DNA of 7,532 nt, from positions 1-7,532 of the forward strand of contig JAJZXP010000391.1 of the NCBI GenBank assembly GCA_021806345.1. The letters are read 5' to 3'. Source of the DNA: Thermoplasmata archaeon (GTDB lineage Archaea; Thermoplasmatota; Thermoplasmata; Thermoplasmatales; Thermoplasmataceae). Both the position numbers and the translations under genes were made by a program. Each line of letters opens with the position of its first letter. Position 1 is the first letter of the stretch. Below are positions 1 through 6,270 of the stretch, one piece after another. The notes under the pieces are model-generated. The model had not been told where the DNA came from, did no database searches, and worked only from the letters and a program-made list of their open reading frames with translations.

Positions 1-770
1 GGATAGCCTGAAAAACCGGAATAATCAAAAAGAAACAGAATAACCCCCTTGATATCCTTCAGACTCAAAATGGATCTTCTCTCCAGCTCATTTCTCTTAT
101 CCATCGGTCTATCAAGTATACCCGGTGTGTCAACAATCTGCACCTTTTTAGAGCCTAGTTTCATATGCCCTATGAATACATTCAAAGTGGTGAATGGATA
201 AGGAGCGATATCCACATTGTTATTTGTTAATGACTTCAAAAGTGAGCTTTTTCCAACATTTGGAACGCCGGCGATTATAAATGATGGTGATTCAGTATCT
301 ATTTCTGGAAGCTTTCGAAGGAAATCCCTGCATTGATTCAGCATTTTTAAGTCAGAATCAACATGCTCCAGAACTGAACAGAATCTACCATAGAATGTTT
401 TACGCACCTTTACCATTTCGTGCGCTGTTTTACTCGCCTTAAGTTTGTGAATGGAATCTGTTGCCAATTCAACGATTTTGTCCGCAGCCCACTGTATGTT
501 GTTTAAGGATTTCTTGTAATTGTCAATTCCAAATTTTAAATCAAGAAAGTCTTCATAGAATGGATGCAACTTTTCCGAAGTGGGGAATCTCTTAACAATT
601 CTCTTCAGATAAACTGCTGACGCACTTTCTGCTGTTGCTATCCTGTCAATATTCTCTTTCCTGACCCTATTTTCGAAAATCTTGTCATAAGGTTCTTCTA
701 TTTTTGAAGCCTTGTGCAGACTCTTATCAATTAGTTCTGTGGATGTTAGTACTGTTGGTATGGGTCTCAT
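1..770 (-). CDS. nog1: NOG1-family GTPase, C-terminal part cut by window edge
   Basis: Translated by hand from the ATG at 770-768, this frame stays open to base 1 and gives 256 whole codons, so the gene is truncated by the window and not broken. The first ~155 residues are a charged, mostly helical region opening with RPIPTVLTSTELIDKS, typical of the NOG1 N-terminal bundle. The G domain follows: P-loop GVPNVGKSS at residues 168-176, a switch I segment with PYPFTT around 190-195, and DTPG at 214-217 followed by DRP and RNELE, the Nog1/Obg-type signature. The base-recognition motif (NKxD) would lie beyond the edge. NOG1 proteins are GTPases that act in assembly of the large ribosomal subunit; this role is carried over from the family. 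The start lies one base after the stop of the DUF1059 gene, and a GGA about ten bases upstream may serve as a weak ribosome binding site, so the pair is probably one transcript with coupled translation. Confidence 0.9.
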   Translation of the reverse strand, partial: MRPIPTVLTSTELIDKSLHKASKIEEPYDKIFENRVRKENIDRIATAESASAVYLKRIVKRFPTSEKLHPFYEDFLDLKFGIDNYKKSLNNIQWAADKIVELATDSIHKLKASKTAHEMVKVRKTFYGRFCSVLEHVDSDLKMLNQCRDFLRKLPEIDTESPSFIIAGVPNVGKSSLLKSLTNNNVDIAPYPFTTLNVFIGHMKLGSKKVQIVDTPGILDRPMDKRNELERRSILSLKDIKGVILFLFDYSGFSGY

Positions 771-771
771 T

Positions 772-954
772 TTACTTTTGTTCCTTTATTGCATTTTGGA
801 TTTTAGCCATCCACTCCTCTGGGATTTCAAATTGATTGTGTGCGTATTTGTTGTGTATTCTTACCTTTGCCCATACATCCTTTTCGGTTGGCTGGTCTAT
901 CTCCCAACTGCACTGAAACCCAACATCCTTGCATTTATATGTAAATCTACTCAT
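772..954 (-). CDS. DUF1059-like small putative metal-binding protein
   Basis: This is a 60-residue protein that resembles the DUF1059 / COG5466 family, described as predicted small metal-binding proteins. It carries Cys8 and Cys15 (YKCKDVGFQCSW) and His34 and His39 (RIHNKYAHN), giving a Cx6C-x18-Hx4H pattern that could hold a zinc ion. A C-terminal EIPEEW...KIQNAIKE helix also matches the family style. It is soluble, with no signal peptide or membrane segment. Its ATG lies 25-26 bases from the centre of a TATA-like box, which fits a leaderless transcript. NOG1 follows after one base, so the two are probably co-transcribed. No biochemical function is established that I know of, and metal binding is inferred from residue spacing. 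An overlapping plus-strand frame at 712-957 has no recognisable protein character. Confidence 0.85.
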   Translation of the reverse strand: MSRFTYKCKDVGFQCSWEIDQPTEKDVWAKVRIHNKYAHNQFEIPEEWMAKIQNAIKEQK

Positions 955-973
955 TAAACCATGATTTTATTCA

Positions 974-983
974 ATTTAATAAA
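974..983 (-). promoter_or_regulatory. TATA-like box for the DUF1059-NOG1 operon
   Basis: On the minus strand this reads TTTATTAAAT, centred about 25 bases before the ATG at 954. That is the spacing expected when transcription starts at or next to the start codon, as is common for leaderless mRNAs in Thermoplasmata. It sits in the 50-base gap after cobS and suggests that the DUF1059-NOG1 pair has its own promoter and does not rely on read-through from cobS. No clear T-rich terminator for cobS is visible in the same gap. Confidence 0.5.
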
Positions 984-1004
984 GTCATCAATGCGTTTGT
1001 AGAT

Positions 1005-1751
1005 TTATAGAAATGTTAGGTAAATGGGTAAAAGGTAAACAAGTAGTAGGGACAACATCCTGCCAACCTCTCCAGTTGCCCCTGCCATATCACCATTTAC
1101 ACCCTCGAACTTACGATATAAGATTCTTCTCAGAAAGAATGCTATCAGGATCAACATAATTGTTTGAATAGCGTATTCTGGAAATACTACAAAAGAGAGA
1201 GCAGCTGGAAATATCACATTCAAAACGAGAAATGGGACACCGGAAATCTGTTTTCTGAAATAATAAACAAAACCCTCTCCGAGGGGCTTGCTTTTATAAA
1301 GCCCTACCGCCATGAATTCAACGCTCATTATTTGGCCATATAAGAGAACAAAAATTAAGTATATTTTTATTTCAATTGACAGGGTAATAAGAGTAATCAG
1401 GTAGACAAAAAAGAAAATTATCACACCGCCGGCTCCAGTTCTCAGATCCTTCATGGCCTTTAGCCTTTCTTCTGAAGTTCCCCTTTTCATCAATCCATCA
1501 CCAAAATCTAACAGGGAATCTACGTTCTGTCCACCGTGGAAAATAACTATAAATAGAAGTGATAGGGCTGCTAAGAGTAGATGACCTATCTGTCCATCAG
1601 TCGAAAACAAAAATCCTGTTAATATCAATCCCACCAGGATATAAGGTAGAAACATGAAATTGATTGCCCTTTCTGAAAAATGTTCTCCACTGATAGGTAT
1701 TATCGTGAAAAAAGAAAACGCAGAAAAAATATCTTCCTTAAGTCTCAACAC
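1005..1751 (-). CDS. cobS: Adenosylcobinamide-GDP ribazoletransferase (cobalamin synthase)
   Basis: CobS is an integral membrane enzyme that joins adenosylcobinamide-GDP to an alpha-ribazole (phosphate) lower ligand, the last condensation in B12 synthesis. The 248-residue protein has several hydrophobic segments (about 30-50, 57-72, 109-128, 130-150, 172-190, 195-208, 231-247). It begins in family style with an AFSFFTIIPI block at 11-20. The acidic motif is Asp78-x3-Asp82-x2-Asp85 (NVDSLLDFGDGL), matching the usual HLDGLADTADGL layout but with N for H and S for G. A second motif, GVNGDMAGA with Asp221, matches the family GDxxGA block. The frame continues upstream to an ATG at 1829, but that would add 26 residues not typical of the family and overlap cobD. 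I prefer the GTG at 1751, or the adjacent TTG at 1748, which sits 23-24 bases from the TATA centre. It is divergent from the rest of the cob operon. Confidence 0.88.
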   Translation of the reverse strand: MLRLKEDIFSAFSFFTIIPISGEHFSERAINFMFLPYILVGLILTGFLFSTDGQIGHLLLAALSLLFIVIFHGGQNVDSLLDFGDGLMKRGTSEERLKAMKDLRTGAGGVIIFFFVYLITLITLSIEIKIYLIFVLLYGQIMSVEFMAVGLYKSKPLGEGFVYYFRKQISGVPFLVLNVIFPAALSFVVFPEYAIQTIMLILIAFFLRRILYRKFEGVNGDMAGATGEVGRMLSLLLVYLLPIYLTFL

Positions 1752-1767
1752 ATGATAATCATAAACA

Positions 1768-1778
1768 AATATAAATAT
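1768..1778. promoter_or_regulatory. Shared TATA-like element of the divergent cob promoters
   Basis: The 45 bases between cobS and cobD hold one clear AT-rich box. On the plus strand it reads TATAAATA at 1770-1777, centred 23-24 bases before the cobD ATG. On the minus strand the overlapping bases 1768-1775 read TTTATATT, centred 23-24 bases before the TTG at 1748 and about 20 before the GTG at 1751. Both genes would then be leaderless, and TBP bound at one site could serve either direction. There is no room for a long untranslated leader, so a cobalamin riboswitch is excluded here. No operator-like inverted repeat outside the box is evident. Confidence 0.55.
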
Positions 1779-1796
1779 GAAATTGATTACATTTAA

Positions 1797-2843
1797 ATGA
1801 AAAATGTTTCCAATTCTGAGTTTTCTCACGGGGACTCTTATTTCAACTTTTCAAAACCTAATACAGAATTAATTGACTTTTCAAGCAGCATCAACCAATC
1901 AAGAAAAGAATTGATCGGTAATGAATTTCTAAAGGAGTTGGAACATTATCCACAACCAGAAAATGTTTTTGAAAAGAAGATAGCACAGAATTTGGATCTG
2001 AACGAAGAAAAAATTACGGTCTTTGCCGGTATGACCTCATTGATCTATTCAGTCTTCAAACTGAGTGGAATAAAGAGGGCTTTATTTCTTGAGCCATTGT
2101 TTTCTGAGTACATGAGATCGTCTCTGGGGATGGGAATTGAATCAGTAAGGTTACCGGTAAATCAATTACTTCACAATCCAAAACTGTTAAGATCGTTCAA
2201 TTATGATATCGCTTGTTTGAATAATCCAGTAAATCCCACAGGTGAATTTATCGATAAGGATCATCTAATAGAGCTTATTGAAGAATGTCAAAGGTCAGAT
2301 TCCCTTTTTTTCTTGGATGAGGCATACATAGATTTTATTTCAAAATCCCTGAGATTTAACAGTATTAAATTTCTGGACCGTTTTCGCAATCTGATAATAG
2401 GCAGAAGTTTCACCAAAATTGGTGGATTGCCTGGAATTAGGCTGGGATATTCAGTCACATCAGAAGATCTTGGTGAGAGACTTAAGTTTCTAAGACCTCC
2501 ATGGACAATTCCTCAAAGTTACCTAAAAGTGGATATCAGTAAATTCTTTGATATTGAGATTCCGTATTTAGAGAAGGAAAGGGACAGGTTGATACATTCC
2601 CTAAGGGAACTTGGATTGAGAATTATTGGGAACTCAGTTTCTAATATGATCTCCTTTTCAACACAAAATTTAATCGACCCAGATCAATTTGAGAGAAAAC
2701 TGATTGATGACGGATTTTTGGTAAGGAACTTATCCAATTTCTATGGGTTTAATCATAACGAATTTAGAATCGGAGTAAAAACACCTGAAGACAATAAGAA
2801 GCTGATCAGTGCAATAAAGAGGATTCTGGATGTCAAGGGGTAG
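1797..2843 (+). CDS. cobD: PLP-dependent CobD-like threonine-phosphate decarboxylase / aminotransferase
   Basis: This 348-residue class I/II (fold type I) PLP enzyme has NNPVNPTG at 142-149, DEAYIDF at 174-180, the Schiff-base lysine Lys207 in GRSFTK, the phosphate-contact Arg215 in GIRLGY, and a late arginine, Arg324, in EFRIGV that would hold the substrate carboxylate. The N-terminal HGD...ELIDFSSSIN block at about 11-33 is typical of CobD/CobC proteins, which begin with a similar HGG...DFSxNxNP stretch. CobD converts L-threonine O-3-phosphate to (R)-1-amino-2-propanol phosphate, the linker of the nucleotide loop. Histidinol-phosphate aminotransferase (HisC) is the close alternative by sequence, but the position at the head of a cob operon favours CobD. 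The start is supported by the TATA box 23-24 bases upstream (leaderless). The 3' end overlaps cobQ by 14 bases. Confidence 0.85.
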   Translation: MKNVSNSEFSHGDSYFNFSKPNTELIDFSSSINQSRKELIGNEFLKELEHYPQPENVFEKKIAQNLDLNEEKITVFAGMTSLIYSVFKLSGIKRALFLEPLFSEYMRSSLGMGIESVRLPVNQLLHNPKLLRSFNYDIACLNNPVNPTGEFIDKDHLIELIEECQRSDSLFFLDEAYIDFISKSLRFNSIKFLDRFRNLIIGRSFTKIGGLPGIRLGYSVTSEDLGERLKFLRPPWTIPQSYLKVDISKFFDIEIPYLEKERDRLIHSLRELGLRIIGNSVSNMISFSTQNLIDPDQFERKLIDDGFLVRNLSNFYGFNHNEFRIGVKTPEDNKKLISAIKRILDVKG

Positions 2844-4251
2844 GCTCATTCACGTAATGGGAACTCAGTCAAATGCAGGGAAGACCACTATTGCTATGGC
2901 ACTTTGCAGGATATACAATGATCTTGGATTTTCTGTCGCTCCCTTTAAGGCATTGAACATGTCCTTAAATTCTATAGCAACTATCTCAGGAGATGAAATT
3001 TCACGCTCACAATGGCTACAGGGAAAGGCATCGAAGGTGGAACTGGATTGGAGAAACAATCCCATACTGTTGAAACCGGAAGGATCAGGGCATTCGCAGG
3101 TAATTTTTAAGGGAAAGAGTATCGGTGTAAAATCTATCTCTGATTACGGAAAATTTTTGAAAAGTGATGCAAGGGATGAAGTGCTAAATGCAGCGGATAA
3201 CCTACTTGAAGAATTTGATATTGTTATTGCAGAAGGATCAGGTTCTGCAGCTGAAATAAACCTGTACGATAGGGATTTGGCGAATACCTGGTTAACTAAG
3301 AAGCTAAGCGGGACTGGCATCCTCGTAGGGAATATTGAAAATGGCGGTATATTTTCATCACTATACGGTACCAAGAATCTGGCTGAATTTCCAGAAGCTT
3401 TGAAATACTTTATTATTAACAACATGAGGGGAAACTCTGAACTTTTACAGCCAGGAATTGCAAAAGTGGAAGAATTAACAAAAATGAAGTCTCTGGGCAT
3501 TGTAAAACATTTCGAGAATATTTTGCCAGGAGAAGATTCAATGGATTACGTTAAGATTAATGGAGCCAGGGTTGGAATAGTCAGGTATCCTTATTTTGAG
3601 AACTATAGCGACATAGATCCGCTCAGAGTAATGAAATTGGGAAGATATGTTACGAAACCCAAGGATTTGATGGACTTGAACGCACTCGTGCTTCCCGGTT
3701 CTAAAAATGTATCCGAGGATCTGAAGTTCCTGAAATCAAGCGGCTTACATTCCGGCATTATGGATTTTTACAAAAGGGGAGGAAAGATTATTGGAATTTG
3801 TGGAGGCTATCAAATACTCTCAAGGAAACTATTTGATCCACACTCAGTCCAATTGTATCAGAAAGAAGTTGATGGTCTGGGAATACTTGATGTTGATTTT
3901 AAGTATGAGAAATCAAAAAAGGTTTCTCAGGTATACTATGAAGGAAAATTAAATGAAATCAAGTTTAAGGGGATTGGCTACGAAATTCATTATGGGGACA
4001 TCGTGAGAAATGGTGAAGAATCACTTTTTGATGATAGATATGCCAGCGGAAGTATAAGCAACCAAAGGAATGTTATCGGAACCAATGTTCATGGTATTCT
4101 CGAAAATGAGGTGATATTTCACTGGCTAACTGGCATTAAACCAAAATTATCATATGAAAAAGATCTGGATAACAGAATACAGCAGGTAAGTGATCATATT
4201 TTAGGAAGTTTAAAAAGAGAGTATATAATCGCTTTAGCTAATGGAATTTGA
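2830..4251 (+). CDS. cobQ: Cobyric acid synthase (glutamine-hydrolysing)
   Basis: CobQ (also called CbiP) uses ATP and glutamine to amidate four side-chain carboxylates of adenosylcobyrinic acid a,c-diamide, giving cobyric acid in the cytoplasm. The 473 residues are a normal family length. The N-terminal dethiobiotin-synthetase-like ATP-binding domain has the loop GTQSNAGKTT at 11-20, then FKALNMSLNS at 39-48 and NNPILLKPEG at 76-85, all CobQ hallmarks. The C-terminal class I-type glutamine amidotransferase domain starts near residue 245 and has its nucleophile Cys324 in IGICGGYQ and its partner His421 in GTNVHG. No key residue is missing. The ATG lies inside the end of cobD, with a GAGG about six bases upstream (2819-2822) as a modest ribosome binding site. 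The end overlaps cbiB by 11 bases, which points to one operon with coupled translation. Confidence 0.95.
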   Translation: MSRGRLIHVMGTQSNAGKTTIAMALCRIYNDLGFSVAPFKALNMSLNSIATISGDEISRSQWLQGKASKVELDWRNNPILLKPEGSGHSQVIFKGKSIGVKSISDYGKFLKSDARDEVLNAADNLLEEFDIVIAEGSGSAAEINLYDRDLANTWLTKKLSGTGILVGNIENGGIFSSLYGTKNLAEFPEALKYFIINNMRGNSELLQPGIAKVEELTKMKSLGIVKHFENILPGEDSMDYVKINGARVGIVRYPYFENYSDIDPLRVMKLGRYVTKPKDLMDLNALVLPGSKNVSEDLKFLKSSGLHSGIMDFYKRGGKIIGICGGYQILSRKLFDPHSVQLYQKEVDGLGILDVDFKYEKSKKVSQVYYEGKLNEIKFKGIGYEIHYGDIVRNGEESLFDDRYASGSISNQRNVIGTNVHGILENEVIFHWLTGIKPKLSYEKDLDNRIQQVSDHILGSLKREYIIALANGI

Positions 4252-5224
4252 TCTCCTGCAGATTTCACTTATTGCACTCCTTCTGGCAATTCTTATAGAT
4301 TTTTCACTTGGAGAGCCCAGAGGATTGCTCCATATTGCAATTTTAACGGGCAAATTATCTAAAAACCTTGAAAAAGCTATTGGAGGTAAATTCAGAACTT
4401 CATTTCGAGGTTTCATGGTTTTATTCCTGACAATCATAGTTATTGTGTTCTTTTATTATTTTCTCTTCTTAGGAATTTATAATGTTCCTTTTCTTTTTGT
4501 GTTTTTCCTGCTCTTATACGCTGTAATCCTAAAATCAACCTTCGCTTTCGCTTCAATGCGAGATCATATTCTACCCATTGTTAGGGCTCTGGAAACAGGA
4601 GACGTTAATGGTGCGAGAATATATCTTTCCCATGTGGTTAGAAGAGATGTTTCCAATATGGATGAACGCTTAATTATTTCGGCCACAATTGAAACGGTAA
4701 GTGAGGGGATTACAGACTCATTTGTGGGATCATTATTTTATTACAGTATATTTGGGATCATAGGAGCGATTTTCTATAGAGTTGTAAACACACTGGATTC
4801 TACCTTTGGGTACAGGGATAGTTTTAACTTAAAATTTGGAAAAGCTTCTGCCCTTATGGATACCATTCTGAATTATATACCTGCCAGAATTTCTGCGATT
4901 CTGATTATTGCATCCGCTTATCTTCTCAATTACAACAACGCGAAATACAGCATGAGGTCCATGTTTTTCAGTTTACAGAGCAGAAATGCTGCCTACTCAA
5001 TGTGCGCAGTAGCAAGCCAGCTTAATATAAAACTGGAGAAGAAAGGATATTACATTATTAACAAGAGGGGATTTGATCCAAAGTTAGGTGACCTGAAAAA
5101 GACACTTAAACTGTTTTATGCATCATTTGGTCTGATGATTGCGTTAATCACAATTCCACTTACAATCATTTTTGGATATTACATCTATCCTCACATTTTT
5201 TATATTTTTCCACATACATTATGA
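4241..5224 (+). CDS. cbiB: Adenosylcobinamide-phosphate synthase
   Basis: CbiB joins cobyric acid with aminopropanol phosphate, the product of CobD, to make adenosylcobinamide phosphate; the enzyme is in the membrane. The 327 residues are close to the usual length. Family motifs are in order: ILIDFSLGEP at 17-26, ISATIETVSEGITDS around 146-160 with Glu151 and Glu155, YRVVNTLDS at 179-187, GYR at 190-192, FGKASALMDTILNYIPAR at 199-216, and QSRNAAYSMCAVA at 246-258, which matches the family SPNAGxPxAAMA block. Hydrophobic segments lie at about 7-22, 58-80, 83-98, 162-182, 215-230 and 292-313. The usual HP after the GEP motif reads HI here (residues 31-32), a small departure. The ATG overlaps the end of cobQ by 11 bases with no strong ribosome binding site, so translation probably depends on cobQ. 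A cobT-type gene follows 12 bases after the stop. Confidence 0.93.
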   Translation: MEFDLLQISLIALLLAILIDFSLGEPRGLLHIAILTGKLSKNLEKAIGGKFRTSFRGFMVLFLTIIVIVFFYYFLFLGIYNVPFLFVFFLLLYAVILKSTFAFASMRDHILPIVRALETGDVNGARIYLSHVVRRDVSNMDERLIISATIETVSEGITDSFVGSLFYYSIFGIIGAIFYRVVNTLDSTFGYRDSFNLKFGKASALMDTILNYIPARISAILIIASAYLLNYNNAKYSMRSMFFSLQSRNAAYSMCAVASQLNIKLEKKGYYIINKRGFDPKLGDLKKTLKLFYASFGLMIALITIPLTIIFGYYIYPHIFYIFPHTL

Positions 5225-5231
5225 AAGGTGA
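5225..5231 (+). promoter_or_regulatory. Shine-Dalgarno site that decides the cobT start
   Basis: The bases AAGGTGA directly follow the cbiB stop and end five bases before the ATG at 5237. AGGTGA is the complement of the TCACCT found near the 3' end of archaeal 16S rRNA. The in-frame GTG at 5228-5230 is part of this site, so it is unlikely to be the start codon itself. Confidence 0.7.
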
Positions 5232-5236
5232 CAAAT

Positions 5237-6214
5237 ATGGAAAATCCGGTTTTAAACGTTCTTATTTGTGGGAGCACCGAGATTTCAAAAATTCCTGGGA
5301 TTACAGCAGCAGGAAGAGATCCCGAAGCAACCTTCGAAACACCTTCACTGGATGCTGAAATCATGGTAGAAGGTAGAATAATTAAGGGTAGGGAAATTCC
5401 AATTACGCCAGATGGAATACCTACACCATCTATCGTGTCAAAGGCCTGCCTTGATCTTCTTGGCATTCCAACACTTGTTGTTAACGGGGGCCTTCAAAGG
5501 AAGCCAAATTGTTATTACATTGAAACAGGGTTAAGTCCAGCTCTTTCAGGGGATACAAAAATTGCATTACCTCAAATGGCAGAAGCTATCAATTTTGGCA
5601 CAAAACTTTCAGAAATGCTGAGGAATATCAACAAGCCCATCATGATATCTGAAAGTGTGCCAGGGGGAACAACAACGGCACAATTGACGATGAGGTTATG
5701 GGGCAAAACGTTCAATTCAAGTTCATCGATGATTTCCAATCCAGGAACTTTGAAGGATGAAATCGTTTCCAAAGCACTTCAGTTACATGGAATTCAAAGT
5801 GATCCATTGAAGTCTATCAAGTGCGGGGGAGATTATATGCAAGCGTTGCTGCTCGGTATTCTCAGCAACCAGGACGGAAAGACAATTTATCTTTGCGGGG
5901 GAACTCAAATGGCTGTAGTCTGGTACATTGCAAAAGAGATAGGAATAAACGTAGATAATGTATTTCTCGTAACTACCGATCTCGTAATGAAAGGTTCACT
6001 CAATGAAATCACGAAGATAGTTAAAGGTGAGAATATCCTCGTAGCGGAAACCAATTTTCAAAATTCTAAATATCACGGACTGAATGAGTATTCACAAGGA
6101 GTTGCAAAGGAAGGAGCCGGAATGGGAGGATCCCTGTTTTTTGCCCAAAGGACGAAGAGCCCTGATGAAGTAATTAATGCAATTGAAAGGTTTTATTCAA
6201 GATTTCTTCCTTAG
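5237..6214 (+). CDS. cobT: Archaeal CobT-type nicotinate-nucleotide phosphoribosyltransferase (UPF0284-like)
   Basis: This protein resembles the archaeal family annotated as nicotinate-nucleotide-dimethylbenzimidazole phosphoribosyltransferase (UPF0284; TIGR00303-type), a distant relative of bacterial CobT. CobT moves phosphoribose from nicotinate mononucleotide to the lower-ligand base, forming the alpha-ribotide that CobS uses. The 325 residues contain IPGITAAGRDPE at 19-30, ITPDGIPTP at 56-64, ESVPGGTTTA at 139-148, CGGDYMQA at 196-203, CGGTQMA at 220-226 and VAKEGAGMGGS at 289-299. Glu292 in the last block is my candidate for the catalytic base, by analogy with bacterial CobT, and is untested here. 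I chose the ATG at 5237 because AGGTGA lies five bases upstream; an in-frame GTG at 5228 overlaps that site. Being last in the cobD-cobQ-cbiB run supports a role in B12 synthesis. The base used (dimethylbenzimidazole, adenine or another) cannot be read from sequence. Confidence 0.85.
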   Translation: MENPVLNVLICGSTEISKIPGITAAGRDPEATFETPSLDAEIMVEGRIIKGREIPITPDGIPTPSIVSKACLDLLGIPTLVVNGGLQRKPNCYYIETGLSPALSGDTKIALPQMAEAINFGTKLSEMLRNINKPIMISESVPGGTTTAQLTMRLWGKTFNSSSSMISNPGTLKDEIVSKALQLHGIQSDPLKSIKCGGDYMQALLLGILSNQDGKTIYLCGGTQMAVVWYIAKEIGINVDNVFLVTTDLVMKGSLNEITKIVKGENILVAETNFQNSKYHGLNEYSQGVAKEGAGMGGSLFFAQRTKSPDEVINAIERFYSRFLP

Positions 6215-6235
6215 TGTGAAAAAAATTGAATCCAT

Positions 6236-6264
6236 GGAAAGTGTATTAAGCAAGTTTTTATAAT
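6236..6264 (+). promoter_or_regulatory. Probable SRP RNA promoter, with possible cob operon terminator
   Basis: Two AT-rich boxes lie between cobT and the SRP RNA. TGTATTAA at 6242-6249, preceded by the purine-rich GGAAAG that could be a BRE, is centred about 25 bases before the first base of SRP helix 1 (6271), so it has the right spacing. TTTTTATAAT at 6255-6264 looks more like a TATA box but would place the start near 6285, inside the folded RNA. The five T residues at 6255-6259 could instead be a U-rich archaeal terminator for the cob operon. Sequence alone does not settle which role each box has. Confidence 0.5.
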
Positions 6265-6270
6265 GGTATC

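Noticed and set aside
712..957. Plus-strand open frame of 81 codons, hydrophobic in character
   Set aside because: It is antisense to the DUF1059 gene and the start of NOG1, both recognised by motifs. Its hydrophobic look is the expected shadow of charged codons on the other strand.
1752..1796. Cobalamin riboswitch upstream of the cob genes
   Set aside because: Only 45 bases separate the divergent genes and both appear leaderless. A B12 riboswitch needs far more sequence and none of its motifs is seen.
1752..1829. Longer cobS starting at the ATG at 1829
   Set aside because: It would overlap cobD, remove the divergent promoter region and add 26 residues not typical of CobS; the family-like start begins at 1751 or 1748.
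3144..3500. Antisense open frames inside cobQ (3144-3500, 2865-3065), cbiB and cobT
   Set aside because: They are shadows of well-supported coding frames, with no start signals or family motifs.
4222..4228. TATATAA before cbiB as an internal promoter
   Set aside because: Its centre is only about 16 bases from the ATG, too close for the archaeal TATA spacing, and cbiB overlaps cobQ, so read-through is the simpler view.
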